From CAIWHR01 sp963816925 (lineage in GTDB: Bacteria > Pseudomonadota > Gammaproteobacteria > Burkholderiales > Casimicrobiaceae): DNA of 64,000 nt. Made by a program: the position numbers and the translations under genes. The DNA lies in NCBI GenBank assembly GCA_963816925.1, contig CAWFMY010000028.1:181984-245983 (forward strand). The letters are read 5' to 3'. This document shows positions 50,952-61,420 of the stretch, piece after piece. Under the pieces are notes generated by a model that worked only from the letters and a program-made list of their open reading frames with translations, searched no databases and was not told the origin of the DNA. The number at the start of each line of letters is the position of its first letter. Position 1 is the stretch's first letter.

Positions 50952-53756
50952 TCAAATTCCCTGCCGGATGATCGGTGCCTTCAGTGCCTCGTCGAGCGTG
51001 CCCGCGGATTCGACGAGATGCGCCCGCGTCGCGGCGTCACGGCTGCCGTTCGCCGACGCGACCTTGATCTGCGCCGAGAGCTGCTTCGCTTCCTCGCGGA
51101 AGAGCGCAGTCGCATCCGCGGGCGTGGACGCCGACGGCCGCGTCAGCACGTTCACGATGCGGCGCAGGTGCTCGCGCTGCAGGTCGCGGCGCGGTCCCGG
51201 GATCGAAGCGCCCGTCTTGAGTTCGCTCCAGATCGACCCGCGCAGCGCGGCGAAGAGCTCGGGCAGCGTCAACGCCTGGTCCGACTTGGCGACCTTGATC
51301 TCCGAATCGAGGAGCCGCGTGAGCACGGTGTCGCTGAGGAGCTGGTTCATGGCGCTGGTCTGCAGCGCGAACACGCGCGTGCGCAGGCTGAAGTCGGGAT
51401 TGAACTTGGCGGCGGTGAACCCCGCGAGGCCGATGTCGAGGTAGTTGATCCCCATGCTGCGCAGGAATTCCGGCTTGAACTGGAAGCTGTCCGCGGCGAA
51501 CACGCCGGTGGCGAGGAGCTTCAGCGCCGCGCGCTGCCGCTCGGGCGGAACCGGAGTCAGCGGGAGGTTGCGCGTGCCCGCGTAGTCGCGCACGTAGTAC
51601 ACGCCGCCCACGTATTTCGCCGTCAGCACGGCCGCGCGGTTGGTCTGCCGGAAGCCGGCGTCGAAGCTGCGCCGCAGGACGTCGTACGATTCGCCGGGCT
51701 TGAGCTGCTTCGCCTGCAGGCGCTGCCAGAGCTCCTGCGAAATCACGAGCCGCTTCGAAAGGTAGACGAGCGGGTCCGTGCCGAGATCGAACTGGCTCGC
51801 GTCCGGGTCGAGCCCGGCGACGGATTCCTCGTCGGACGAAAATGCGAGCAGCGGATCCGTCGCGCCGCGCGCGGCGATCTTCGCGAGCTCTTCCGTCTCC
51901 GTCTCCTTCGGCAGCGGCCGGTACGCGTACTCGATCGCCCAGTAGTCGTACGGCCCGATCGTCGGTTCGACGTAGGCACCCTGCGATTCGCCCTTCACCG
52001 CGATGTTGAACGGGTTGTAATCCATCACCGAACCCGAGATGCCGACTTCCCGGCTGAACACCGGGTCGGAGATCTTCGCGAGCGGGTACACCGTGGACGC
52101 GCGGAAGTTGTGCCGCAGGCCGAGCACGTGCCCCACTTCGTGCATCACGACCGCCTTCAGCGCGGCGTTCACGAACGCCTCCGCTTCCGGGCTGCCCGGC
52201 TCGATCTCGCCGCGCTCGGCCAGCACGTCGAGGCCGAACTGCATTTCGGACAGCGCTTCGGTCGCGTACGTGCACGCGCTGCCGTCGATGCCCGAGCGAC
52301 GAATTGCCGGCATCGAGCGCCGGCCACGCCGACGGCGCCTGTTCGACGACAAACGTGCGGTTGACGCGCGACCACGATTCCGGGATCGCGACCTGCGCAT
52401 CGAGGATTTCGCCGGTGCGCGGGTCGACGGTCGACGGGCCGATGGCGAACCCCGCATCGGTCGCGACGAACCAGCGCACGGTCGAATGCCGGGCGTCGAA
52501 CGTGTCGAACGCGGCGTCGGCCTCCTGCTGCTTCACCACGATCGCGTCCTTGAAGCCGATCTTCTCGAACGCCTTGTTCCATTCGAGGATGCCGTCGCGC
52601 ACCGCGGTGCGATAGGCGACCGGAACGTTGCGGTCGATCCAGAAGACGATCGGCTCCTTCGGTTCGGAAACGGCGGCGGACGGATCCTTCTTTTCGAGGC
52701 GCCAGCGGTTGACGTAATGCGTCTGCGCCGTGAACTTGGTGTCGGCGGAGAAGTCCCAGACCGTGCTCTCGAAATGGCCGACGCGCGGATCGGCGCGCCG
52801 CGTCGGCATGGCGTCCGGCAGCTTCGCGATGCTGTAGGTGTAGCCGAGGAACAGGCTCCGCGCATCCGGCAGCGTCGTGAACGGCGGGAACGGGTTCGGC
52901 GGCGGAGGCGTCGGCGTGGGCGCCGGCGGCAGCGAGGCGCGCGGGTTCTGGTAATGGGCCGCCACGACGAACGACGATTGCTCCGGCGAGTTGCGCAACG
53001 CCTCGAAGCTCGAGTTCTTCGCGTCGAACGTGTAGCTCCTCATGTGGATGCCGGTGGTGAAGCGCTCGCCGACCGGAATGTCGGTCAGGAGCAGCGCGTT
53101 GGCGTCGACCAGCACCGTCTTGCGGTCCGGGTGCGGCGCGCTCGCCACGGTCGTCGCGCTCAACAGGCTGTCGGTAAAGCCTTCCTTCACGCCCTGCGCC
53201 ATCGGCGCGTTCGCGCCGCCGGTGAACGCGTAGTTCTTCGCGATGAGCTGCACCGTCTGACCGATCTTCTTCCACTCGACGATCTGATCCATCAGCATCA
53301 TCCCGCCGTAGACGCCCTGCTCGCCGATGCCGCGGCTCAGGTTGGCGGTAAAGAGGAACGGAACACCGAATTGCTCGGGCGCGATCTCGATCCAGACCTT
53401 CTCGTCCTTCTGCCAGACGGGGAAGAGTCCGGCGGTCTCCTTCGCGTCCTTGATGACCTCCGCGAAGGGGCGCGGCTGTCCCGGTACGGGCGGCGGGGCC
53501 GCTCCCGCACCGACGGGCGCTGCCGCGGCACCCGCGCCTGCGCCTGCCGGCCGCGTCGCAGCCGCGGACGCAGCACCGGCAGCAGCGCCCGCGGCGGCGG
53601 CGTTCGCCACGGCGCTCGTCAGGGCGGGGGACGGCGCAGCCGCAGCGTTGTCCGCGGCGGGGACGCTGGCGCAACCGGCAGGGCGATCGCCAGGGCCGAA
53701 AGGGCGAATGCGCCGAACGGAAGGCGGAGGTTGTCGGGGGTCGAAAGGCGATACAT
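50952..53756 (-). CDS. Zinc-dependent metalloprotease lipoprotein (DUF5117/5118, met-zincin), two frameshifts
   Basis: About 930 residues. The signal peptide (FGAFALSALAIAL) reaches a lipobox LPAGC once an indel near 53683 is corrected. An Ala/Pro-rich linker is followed by a DUF5118/5117-like region (DAKETAGLFPVWQKDEKVWI; LFTANLSRGIGEQGVYGG). The met-zincin domain has VMHEVGHVLGLRHNFRAS and SVMDYNPFN. A second indel lies near 52300. The protein is probably an outer-membrane- or periplasm-anchored peptidase of unknown substrate. It sits between miaB and ybeZ, where most proteobacteria have nothing. Confidence 0.87.
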
Positions 53757-53815
53757 GGCAGACCTCTTGAGGGAAATTCGGGGACGGCGAACAGACAAGG
53801 GACTCGGGCCGCGGT

Positions 53816-55176
53816 TCACGCCGCCCCGACGGACGGTCAGGAGCTCTCCGCGCAGCGAATGCGCAAGCGCGGCGGTAATGGTGAGCTCGGCATAGCGGCC
53901 GATCAGCGCCGCATCGCCGGCGAAATTGACGACGCGGTTGTTCTCGGTGCGCGCGGCGAGCTCGCCACTGCCGCGGGCGGCATGGCCCGTGACGAGCGCG
54001 CGCTGGCGCGTGCCGACCATCGCCTCGCTGTAGGTGCGGTACTGCGCGTCGAGCAGCGCCGAAAGCCGTTCGAGCCGCGCCTGCTGCACCTCCGGCTTCA
54101 CCTGCTCGGCAAGCTCGGCCGCCGGCGTGCCGGGGCGCGGGCTGTAGGCGAAATTGAACGCGCCGTCGAACTTGACGTCGTCGACGAGCTTCATCGTCTG
54201 CTCGAAATCGGCGTCGGTCTCGCCCGGAAAGCCGACGATGAAATCGGAGGTGAGCGAGACGTCGGGCCGGACGGCGCGCATCCTGCGCACGATCGACTTG
54301 TATTCGAGCGCCGTGTAGCCGCGCTTCATCGCCGCCAGCACGCGGTCGGACCCCGATTGCACCGGAAGATGCAGGTGCGAGACGAGCTTGTCGACCTTGC
54401 CGTAGGCGGCGATCAGCGCCGGCGTCATTTCCTTCGGATGCGACGTCGTGTAGCGGATGCGCTCGATGCCGGGGATTTCGGCGATGTACTCGACGAGCGT
54501 CGCGAGATCCGCGACCTCGGTCCTGGCTCACTTGCGTACTCGAACTCATCCGTCCGCGATACGCGTTGACGTTCTGCCCGAGCAGCGTGACTTCCGCCAC
54601 GCCCTGGTCGGCCAGGTCGGCAACTTCGGTCAGCACGTCGTCGAACGGGCGGGAGACTTCCTCGCCGCGCGTGTACGGGACCACGCAGAACGTGCAGTAC
54701 TTGCTGCAGCCTTCCATGATCGACACGTACGCGGCCGCGCCGTCGACCGACGGCGGCGGCAGATGGTCGAACTTCTCGATGTCGGGAAACGAGATGTCGA
54801 CCTGCGCGCGACCGGTCGCGCGGCGGTCGCGGATCAGCTGCGGCAGCCGGTGCAGGGTCTGCGGGCCGAACACGACGTCGACGTACGGCGCGCGCTTCAC
54901 GATGGCGGCGCCTTCCTGGCTCGCCACGCAGCCGCCGACGCCGATGATGAGATCCGGTTTCAGCGTCTTCAGCGCGCGCACGCGACCCAGATCGTGGAAC
55001 ACCCGCTCCTGCGCGCGTTCGCGCACCGAGCACGTGTTGAACAGGATGACGTCGGCGTCTTCGGGGCGGTCGGTGAGCGCGAGCCCGTCGGCGGCGGCGA
55101 GCACGTCGGCCATCTTGTCCGAGTCGTACTCGTTCATCTGGCAGCCGAACGTGCGGATGTAGAGCTTCTGCGGCAC
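53816..55176 (-). CDS. miaB: tRNA-2-methylthio-N6-dimethylallyladenosine synthase, frameshifted
   Basis: The N-terminal MTTase domain has Fe-S cysteines in IRTFGCQMNEYDSDK, LFNTCSVRERAQE and IGVGGCVASQEG. The radical-SAM motif is MEGCSKYCTFCVVPYTRG, followed by LLGQNVNAYRG; a TRAM domain closes (ALVTGHAARGSGELAARTEN). It methylthiolates A37 of tRNAs. An indel near 54520 splits it. The reading frame at the 3' end runs on into the metalloprotease gene, so another indel is likely and the end (53837 or 53816) is uncertain. Start is GTG 55176. Confidence 0.93.
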
Positions 55177-55235
55177 GGCATGGGCCCCGTGGCGGGTGGT
55201 TATCCCGTGGGGGCGAGGGTCGGTCAGGGGCGCGG

Positions 55236-55241
55236 ATTATA
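55236..55241 (-). promoter_or_regulatory. Extended -10 box for the miaB operon
   Basis: On the minus strand TGC-TATAAT is a perfect -10 hexamer with an extended TG element, about 60 bases before the miaB start. No clear -35 box is seen, which is usual for extended -10 promoters. Confidence 0.55.
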
Positions 55242-55265
55242 GCAAAGGCCGGGCGCCTGGCGCCC

Positions 55266-55293
55266 TTGCGGTGACCGCCGGGCGGGCTACAAT
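55266..55293 (+). promoter_or_regulatory. Candidate promoter of the cobalamin riboswitch/btuB transcript
   Basis: TTGCGG (55266-55271) and TACAAT (55288-55293) are separated by 16 bases. Transcription would begin around 55300, right at the 5' edge of the riboswitch. Confidence 0.55.
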
Positions 55294-55302
55294 CGTCGCC
55301 GC

Positions 55303-55491
55303 AGGTGTCCGCCGCGAATCCCTCGCGGCGGGTGAAACGGGAATGCGGTGCCGCGGGGAGTTCCTTCCGCGCCAACCCGCAGCTGCCCCCGCAACGGTAA
55401 GCCAGTGCGGGCCGCTCCAGACGCCACTGTCCGGCAATCGCGGGACGGGAAGGCGGGCGGTCAAGACTGGCGAGCCCGGAGACCGGCCTGC
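55303..55491 (+). promoter_or_regulatory. Cobalamin (B12) riboswitch
   Basis: The classic elements occur in order: AGGTG near the 5' end, GGGAA-TGCGGTG, CTGCCCCCGCAACGGTAAG, GCCACTG, GGGAAGG, and the B12 box AGCCCGGAGACCGGCCTGC at 55473-55491. It precedes btuB by about 130 bases on the same strand. Known members turn expression down when adenosylcobalamin binds. Confidence 0.95.
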
Positions 55492-55621
55492 GACCGGTTC
55501 GCGCTGCGCGCTTCCTGGCGTGGCGCGACCGTCGATGCGCGAGCCTTGGCGTGCCACCACCGGCGCGCCGGGCTCCGTCGCCACCGCCGCGCGGGGTCGC
55601 GCAGCGATCGCGGAGAACCCC

Positions 55622-57466
55622 ATGCTCGATCGTTTCCCTGCCGGCGCCGTCCTCGGCATTGCCGTCGCGCCTCGCTTTCGCGCCGTCACCCGGCCTCGGG
55701 CAAGCGCCGCCCGAGCCGGCGACGGCCACGCTCGATCCCGTCGTCGTGACCGCGGCACGAGGTCCGCAGCGGTTGGCGGACCTGACGGCCGATGTCACGG
55801 TCATCGGCCGCGACGAGATCGCGCGCGCCGGCGTGCAGAGCCTGGCCGAACTCCTGCAGCGCCAGCCCGGCATCCAGATTTCGATGAACGGCGGCGCGGG
55901 GTCGACGAGCGCGGTGTTCCTGCGCGGCGTCAACGGCAACCAGACGCTGGTGCTGATCGACGGCATGCGCGTCGGGTCGGCGACGGCAGGCGTGGCCGCG
56001 CTCGAGGCAATTCCGCTCGATCTCATCGACCATATCGAAATTCTGCGCGGACCGGCGTCGAGTCTCTATGGCGCGGATGCGGTCGGCGGCGTGATCCAGG
56101 TGTTCACCCGCCGCGGCGACGGCGCGCCCGCGTGGAACGGCAGCGCGAGCTACGGCACCTACGGCACGGGACAGGCGACCGCCGGCGTCGGCGGATCGTC
56201 GGGCGCGTGGCGCTATGCGTTCCAGGGCGGATACCAGGGTTCGCGCGGATTCAATGCGATCGGCAATCCGGCGGATTTTTCGTACAACCCCGACCGCGAC
56301 GGCTACGACCGCGGCAACGCGAGCGCCAGTGTGTCGTATCGATTCAATGCGGAGCACGAAGTCGCCGCGCAGTACTACTACAGCCGGTTGAGCAACCGGT
56401 TCGACGCCGGCCCCGGGTTCGACGACAAGACGACCACCACGGTCGAGAGTTTCGCGCTGTCCAGCACCGACCGCCTGGCCTCGTTCTGGGTGAGCCGCCT
56501 CAACCTGGGCGAGGGCAGCGACGACAGCGTGTCGCAAACGGGCTTCGGCAACTCGGGCTTCCGGACGCGGCAGAATCAGCTCACGTGGCAGCACGACCTG
56601 ACGCTTCCGGTCGGCGCGCTGTCGCTCGCCTACGTCGGGCTCGACGAGAAGATCAGCACCGATCCCGCTTTTCCGGTGACGTCGCGGCGGACGAATTCGT
56701 TTGTCGGCGTCTACCAGCTGCACGTCGACCCGCACACGCTGCAAATCAATGTCCGTTACGACGACAACTCGCAATACGGCGGGCGAACGACAGGCGCGCT
56801 GGGCTATGCCTACGCCATCGGCGACGGCTGGCGCGCGCTCCTCAACCTCGGCAACGCCTTCAAGGCGCCGACGTTCAACGATCTCTACTATCCCGGCTTC
56901 GCCAACCCGAACCTGGCGCCGGAAACCGCGCAGAATGCCGACGTCGCGCTCGAATACGCGAGCGGCGCGTTGCAGGCGCGAGCGACGGCCTACCGCAACG
57001 AGTTGAAGAACCTGATCGTCTTCCAGTGCGACGCCGATTTCAATTGCGCGCCGAACAATGTCGCCAAGGCGACGCTGACGGGCCTGACGCTGCAGGCGCA
57101 GGCCGATTGGCGGTCGATATCGCTCAAGGGCAGCCTCGACTTCCTGCGGCCGGAGGACGACGCGACGGGCAACCAGCTGCCGCGGCGCGCGCGCCAGTAC
57201 GGATCGGCCAGCGTGCTGGTCCCGTGGGAGGCCTGGCAGTTCGGCGCGGAGGTCGTGGCGGCCGTCGGCGCGTTACGACGATGCAGCCAACACCCGGCGC
57301 ATGGGCGGCTATGCGCTCGTGAATGCTCACGGCCAACTACGCGTTGACGAAGCACTGGTCGCTGACGCTGCGCGCGGACAACGTTTTCGACAAGCACTAC
57401 GAGCTGGCGGCGGGCTACAACACGGCGGGCGCCAGCGCATTCGGCGGAGTTCGCTACTCGCCATGA
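55622..57466 (+). CDS. btuB: TonB-dependent vitamin B12 receptor BtuB, three frameshifts
   Basis: About 614 residues. After a signal peptide comes the TonB-box region (DPVVVTAARGPQRLADLTAD), the plug (LLQRQPGIQISMNGGAGSTS; VLIDGMRVGS; IEILRGPASSLYGADAVGGV) and a 22-strand barrel ending DNVFDKHYELAAGYNTAG and GGVRYSP. Indels are needed near 55670, 57257 and 57322. It imports cobalamins over the outer membrane using TonB energy. The riboswitch upstream supports B12 rather than siderophore transport. Confidence 0.93.
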
Positions 57467-58345
57467 TGCGAACGATTCTGCTGCGCGTCGTGCGTGCTGG
57501 CGCTGCTTGCCGCCAGCATCGCGTCCGGCGCACCACCCGTCATCGTGCGAGACGATACGGGGTCGACAATCAAGCTGCCGGCGCCCGCGCAACGCATCGT
57601 CAGCCTCGCGCCGCATGCGACAGAGCTGCTCTTCGCGGTGGGTGCCGGACCGCGCATCGTCGGCACGCTCGACACCTCCGACTGGCCCGTCGCCGCGAGG
57701 TCGATTCCTCGCGTCGGCGATTCGCGCGCGCTCGACCTCGAGCGAATCCTGACGCTCGCACCCGATCTCATCGTCACCTGGCCGTGGACGGCGCCCGCGC
57801 AGGTCGAAGTGCTGCGCGCGCGCGGTGTTGCCGTATTCACGACGATGCCGGCGACGATCGACGGCATCGCGGCCGATCTCGAGCGAATGGGAGCGCTCAC
57901 CGGCGAGCTCGCGGCGGGCTGGCGCGAGGCCGAGGCTTTCCGTGCCCGACTCGCGCAACTGCGCGCACGAAACGCCAAGGCCCGGAAGGTCCGCGTGTTC
58001 TACGAGATCTGGGACGCGCCGCTGTACACGATCGGCGGCCGGCACCTGATCTCGCAGGCGATCGAGGTCTGCGGCGGCGAAAATATCTTCTCGGCGCTGA
58101 CGTTGCCGGCGCCGGCGGTCGACGTGGAGGCCGTGCTCGCGGCCAAGCCGGAGGCGATCATCGCCGGCGCCGAGCGAGGCGCGCGTCCGGGATGGCTCGA
58201 CGGCTGGCGGCGCTGGAAGGAGCTGCCGGCGGTGACGAACGATCACCTTTATGTCGTCGACGCCGACCTGCTGCACCGGCCGGGGCCGCGCTTTCTCGAT
58301 GGCGTCGATGCCCTCTGCGCGACCATCGCGGCCGCGCGCCGCTGA
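57463..58345 (+). CDS. btuF: Cobalamin-binding periplasmic protein (BtuF-like), frameshift in signal peptide
   Basis: About 293 residues. After a signal peptide (VLALLAASIASGA, restored by an indel near 57492) comes the helical-backbone-metal-receptor fold: RIVSLAPHATELLFAVGAGP, LAPDLIVTWPWTAPAQVEVL and a C-terminal GARPGWLDGWRRWKELPAV. It delivers B12 from BtuB to the inner-membrane ABC transporter. Its ATG overlaps the btuB stop (ATGA), so both are under the riboswitch. Confidence 0.9.
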
Positions 58346-58490
58346 CCGACGCGCCGCGACGTCGGGACCTTGCGGCGTGAACAATCTGCAATTTTGGGCG
58401 GCATTTGTCCGTGTCGCATCCGCCCCGCCGCGCCGATGATGGAGTCATGCCGCGACCGACCGATCGCGGTCCAATGAGACGGAGGCCGAG

Positions 58491-58652
58491 ATGACGAAGG
58501 GACAGCGCAAGAAAGTCTCGCCGCGCATCGCGCGGATGCTGCGGGAGCTCGAAGGGCCGCCAAAGGCGATTCCGCATCGGGTCGTGCGCGACGATCGCCG
58601 CCAGGAGGCGCTGGCCGTCGCCTCACCGCGAGGCCTCCTTCGCACGGCATAA
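58491..58652 (+). CDS. Small basic protein of unknown function (53 aa)
   Basis: An ATG with a good ACGGAGG site seven bases upstream opens 53 codons: MTKGQRKKVSPRIARMLREL, then EGPPKAIPHRVVRDDRRQEA and a short tail. It is basic and soluble with no recognised motif. It lies between the convergent btuF and btuD genes. Real but uncharacterised seems slightly less likely than not. Confidence 0.4.
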   Translation: MTKGQRKKVSPRIARMLRELEGPPKAIPHRVVRDDRRQEALAVASPRGLLRTA

Positions 58653-58803
58653 GTCCTGTGCAGCCTTCGGCGGCTGCCCGATGAGACGAGCGCGGGCGAA
58701 CGGCGGACCTGCCGCACAACATCTCACCGACGCGCGGCCCGCGGTGCTGGTGGCCCGCAACGCGGGCAACGCGAAGGCGAAATAAAGCGACGCCGATCGC
58801 CCA

Positions 58804-59580
58804 CTATTGCGGCAGCAGCGTACGCGTTGCCCCGGCACCGACCGCCGCGAGCCGATGGCCGAAGAGTACCGACAACGCATCCGCGGCGAGCACCTCGTCC
58901 GCACGGCCCGTGGTCGCGTGCCCGTCGCCAAGGGCGATCGCATAGTCGGCATAGCGGAGCGCGAGGTGGAGGTCGTGCAGCACCATGACGAGCGCCGTGC
59001 CGCGCTCGCGGGCGAGCGCCGATAGCGCGTCGAGCGCCACCACCTGTTGGCCGAGATCGAGGTGCGAGGAAGGCTCGTCCATCAGCATCAGCCCCGGCTC
59101 CTGCGCGACCAGCGCCGCCAACGCAACCCGCCGCCGCTCGCCGCCCGAAAGCGTGCGCACGTCGCGCGCCTCGAATCCGTCAAGGCCGAAACGCGCCAGC
59201 GCATGGCGTGCGCGGTCGACGTCGGCGGCGGTTTCCCATTCGAACCGCCGCAGGTGCGGATGCCGTCCGACCAGGGCCGTTTCGAGGACCGTCGCCGGAA
59301 AGAAATCGACGCTGTCCTGCGGCAACCAGCCGCGCTTCAGTGCGCGCGCGCGCGGCGACAGCGCCGGCAGCGCGACGCCATCGTAGGAAATCGTGCCGGC
59401 GGCAGGCGCGCGCAAGCCGGCGAGGGTCGCGACGAGCGTCGACTTTCCGGCCCCGTTCGGGCCGACGATCGCCCAGCGCTCGCCCGCGCGCACGTCGAGG
59501 TCGAGGTCGGCGCATAGCGTGCGGTCCGCAACGCCGACGGCGAGTCCGCGGCACGCGAGGCGCGGTGGCGCGGCGGTCAT
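58804..59580 (-). CDS. btuD: ABC transporter ATPase, cobalamin type (BtuD-like)
   Basis: The 258-residue ATPase has Walker A WAIVGPNGAGKSTLVATLAG, Q-loop GWLPQDSVDFFPAT, signature TLSGGERRRVALAALVAQEP, Walker B LMLMDEPSSHLDLGQQV and H-loop VLHDLHLALRYAD, as in the FecE/BtuD subgroup. It overlaps the permease gene by four bases. Cobalamin specificity is inferred from the neighbouring btuB-btuF and its riboswitch. Confidence 0.88.
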   Translation of the reverse strand: MTAAPPRLACRGLAVGVADRTLCADLDLDVRAGERWAIVGPNGAGKSTLVATLAGLRAPAAGTISYDGVALPALSPRARALKRGWLPQDSVDFFPATVLETALVGRHPHLRRFEWETAADVDRARHALARFGLDGFEARDVRTLSGGERRRVALAALVAQEPGLMLMDEPSSHLDLGQQVVALDALSALARERGTALVMVLHDLHLALRYADYAIALGDGHATTGRADEVLAADALSVLFGHRLAAVGAGATRTLLPQ

Positions 59581-60608
59581 GCGCGGATTCCGCTGCGCGC
59601 GAGCAGATACAGGAACGCGGGGACGCCGATGAGCGCGGTGATCACGCCAACCGGCAACTGGACCGGCGCGACGATGCTGCGCGCCAGCGTGTCCGCAAGG
59701 ACGAGCAGCGCGCCGCCGGCGAGCGCCGCCGCCGGCAGCAGCACGCGCTGGTCGTTGCCGATCACGAGGCGCAGCGCATGCGGGACGATCAAGCCGACGA
59801 AGCCGACGGTGCCGGCGGTCGTGACCGCGGCGGCGGTCGCCAGCGCCGCCATGGCGTGGAGCACGAGCGTCACGCGCGAAACCGCGACGCCAAGGGCGCC
59901 CGCGATGTCGTCTCCGCGCGCGAGCACGTTCATGTCCCGCGCGAAGGCGAGCGCGATGGCCAGCACGATGGCGAGGGCGACGAGCGCGGGCGTCGGCGAG
60001 GGCGGCGCGGACAAATCGCCCAGCAGCCAGAACAGCATGCCCCGGAGCTGCGCGTCCGGGGCGAGGGTGAGCAGAAGCGCAATCAAGGCGCCCCAACCGG
60101 CGGCGACGACGACGCCGGTCAGCAGCAGGCGCGTCGCGGTCCACGGCGCGTGATCGCCGCCCGCGCGCGCGAGGCCGAACACGACGAGCGTCGAGACGAA
60201 GGCGCCAACGAACGCCGCGGGCATCACGAGCGCGGCGAAGCCCGCGAAGAGCACCGCAAGCGCGCCAACCGCCGCGCCGCCGGAAATGCCGAGCACATAC
60301 GGATCCGCGAGCGGATTGCGCAGGAGCACCTGCATCAGCGCGCCGGCGACGGCGAGCAGTCCGCCCACTGCGAATCCGGCGAGCGCGCGCGGGAGCCGCA
60401 ATTCGCGAACGATGGCGGCAGGGCCATCGGACGCATCGCCGAGGAGCGCATGAAACAGGTCGGCCGCGTCGACGCCGACGCTGCCCGTCGCGAGCGCCAG
60501 GACGAGCGCCGCCAGCGCCGCGGCACCGAGCACACCGAGCACCACGATCGCGCGCGGTCTCTGGGCGGGTGCGACGACGATTGCGGTGGAAGAGGTCGGT
60601 GCGGACAT
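59577..60608 (-). CDS. btuC: FecCD-family ABC permease, cobalamin type (BtuC-like)
   Basis: The 343-residue membrane protein has about ten helices and FecCD signatures: RELRLPRALAGFAVGGLLAV, GALMQVLLRNPLADPYVLGI (GISGGAA follows) and VGFVGLIVPHALRLVIGNDQ. It starts at ATG 60608 (MSAPTSSTAIVV). With BtuD it forms the inner-membrane B12 importer. No riboswitch is visible on this strand, so its regulation may differ from btuB-btuF. Confidence 0.88.
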   Translation of the reverse strand: MSAPTSSTAIVVAPAQRPRAIVVLGVLGAAALAALVLALATGSVGVDAADLFHALLGDASDGPAAIVRELRLPRALAGFAVGGLLAVAGALMQVLLRNPLADPYVLGISGGAAVGALAVLFAGFAALVMPAAFVGAFVSTLVVFGLARAGGDHAPWTATRLLLTGVVVAAGWGALIALLLTLAPDAQLRGMLFWLLGDLSAPPSPTPALVALAIVLAIALAFARDMNVLARGDDIAGALGVAVSRVTLVLHAMAALATAAAVTTAGTVGFVGLIVPHALRLVIGNDQRVLLPAAALAGGALLVLADTLARSIVAPVQLPVGVITALIGVPAFLYLLARSGIRA

Positions 60609-60740
60609 GGACGGATCGGCGCGCCACGGCGCACGGTGCCGATGGCGTAGTTGCGCGGTGGCGATGCCGATTATAGGGCGGGTTGTCCGACGCCGATCCA
60701 TGGCCGACGGACGTGGATGCAAGCCGCGGCTGCACGCGCC

Positions 60741-60746
60741 TATAAT
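60741..60746 (+). promoter_or_regulatory. Perfect -10 box upstream of greB
   Basis: TATAAT lies 42 bases before the greB ATG; no good -35 hexamer at the proper distance (TGCAAG at 60718 is weak). Confidence 0.45.
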
Positions 60747-60788
60747 TCTCTTCCCGGCGGCCGCATTTTGCGCGCGCCGGCGCATCCG

Positions 60789-61388
60789 ATGAACAAGGCC
60801 TTCACGCGCGAAACCGACGCGGACCCCGAGGACGACGAGCAGGAACAGATCTCGCCGTTGCCCGCGGGCGCGCGCAACTACATGACGCCCGGCGGGTTCG
60901 GACGCATGAAGGACGAGCTCGAGCGGCTGGTGCAGAAGGAGCGGCCCGAGCTCGTGGCGATCGTCGCCTGGGCAGCCGGCAACGGGGACCGTTCCGAAAA
61001 CGGCGACTACCTCTACGGCAAGAAGCGCCTGCGCGAGATCGATCGCCGCATTCGCTTCCTGATCAGGCGGCTCGATACCGCCGAAGTCGTCGATCCGGCG
61101 GCGCAGCGCGACGAAAGGTCGGACCAGGTGTTCTTCGGCGCGACGGTCGCACTGCGCAGCGCGAAGGACGGCGAACGCACGATCAGCATCGTCGGGGTCG
61201 ACGAGATCGACACGGCCCGCGGATACATCAGCTGGGTCTCGCCGATGGCGCGCGCGCTCATCAAGTCGCGCGAAGGCGACACGGTCACGCTCAACACGCC
61301 CGGCGGCGTCGACGAGCTCGAGATCCTCGAGGTGAATTACCTGCCGCTCGCCACGGGCGTCGCGGATACCGAAGCGGCCGCGGGTTGA
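60789..61388 (+). CDS. greB: Transcription elongation factor GreB
   Basis: The 199-residue protein has the coiled-coil tip acidic pair in NGDRSENGDYLYGKKRLREI, the GreB-type RRLDTAEVVDPA and a C-terminal FKBP-like domain (FGATVALRSAKDGERTISIV; GYISWVSPMARALI). It binds RNA polymerase in the secondary channel and stimulates cleavage of backtracked RNA. It has about 35 extra N-terminal residues, partly acidic, before YMTPGGFGRMKDEL. Confidence 0.93.
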   Translation: MNKAFTRETDADPEDDEQEQISPLPAGARNYMTPGGFGRMKDELERLVQKERPELVAIVAWAAGNGDRSENGDYLYGKKRLREIDRRIRFLIRRLDTAEVVDPAAQRDERSDQVFFGATVALRSAKDGERTISIVGVDEIDTARGYISWVSPMARALIKSREGDTVTLNTPGGVDELEILEVNYLPLATGVADTEAAAG

Positions 61389-61420
61389 CGCGACGCACGC
61401 GCAGGGACTAGAGTGCTTCG

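Noticed and set aside
51037..55176. A 1,379-codon frame joining MiaB and the metalloprotease
   Set aside because: The MiaB N-terminus and protease middle share this frame only because of indels; the TRAM domain and both gene boundaries lie in other frames, so it is not a natural fusion.
58681..58785. A 34-codon plus-strand frame next to the small basic gene
   Set aside because: No ribosome site and low-complexity Ala/Arg composition; indistinguishable from chance in GC-rich DNA.
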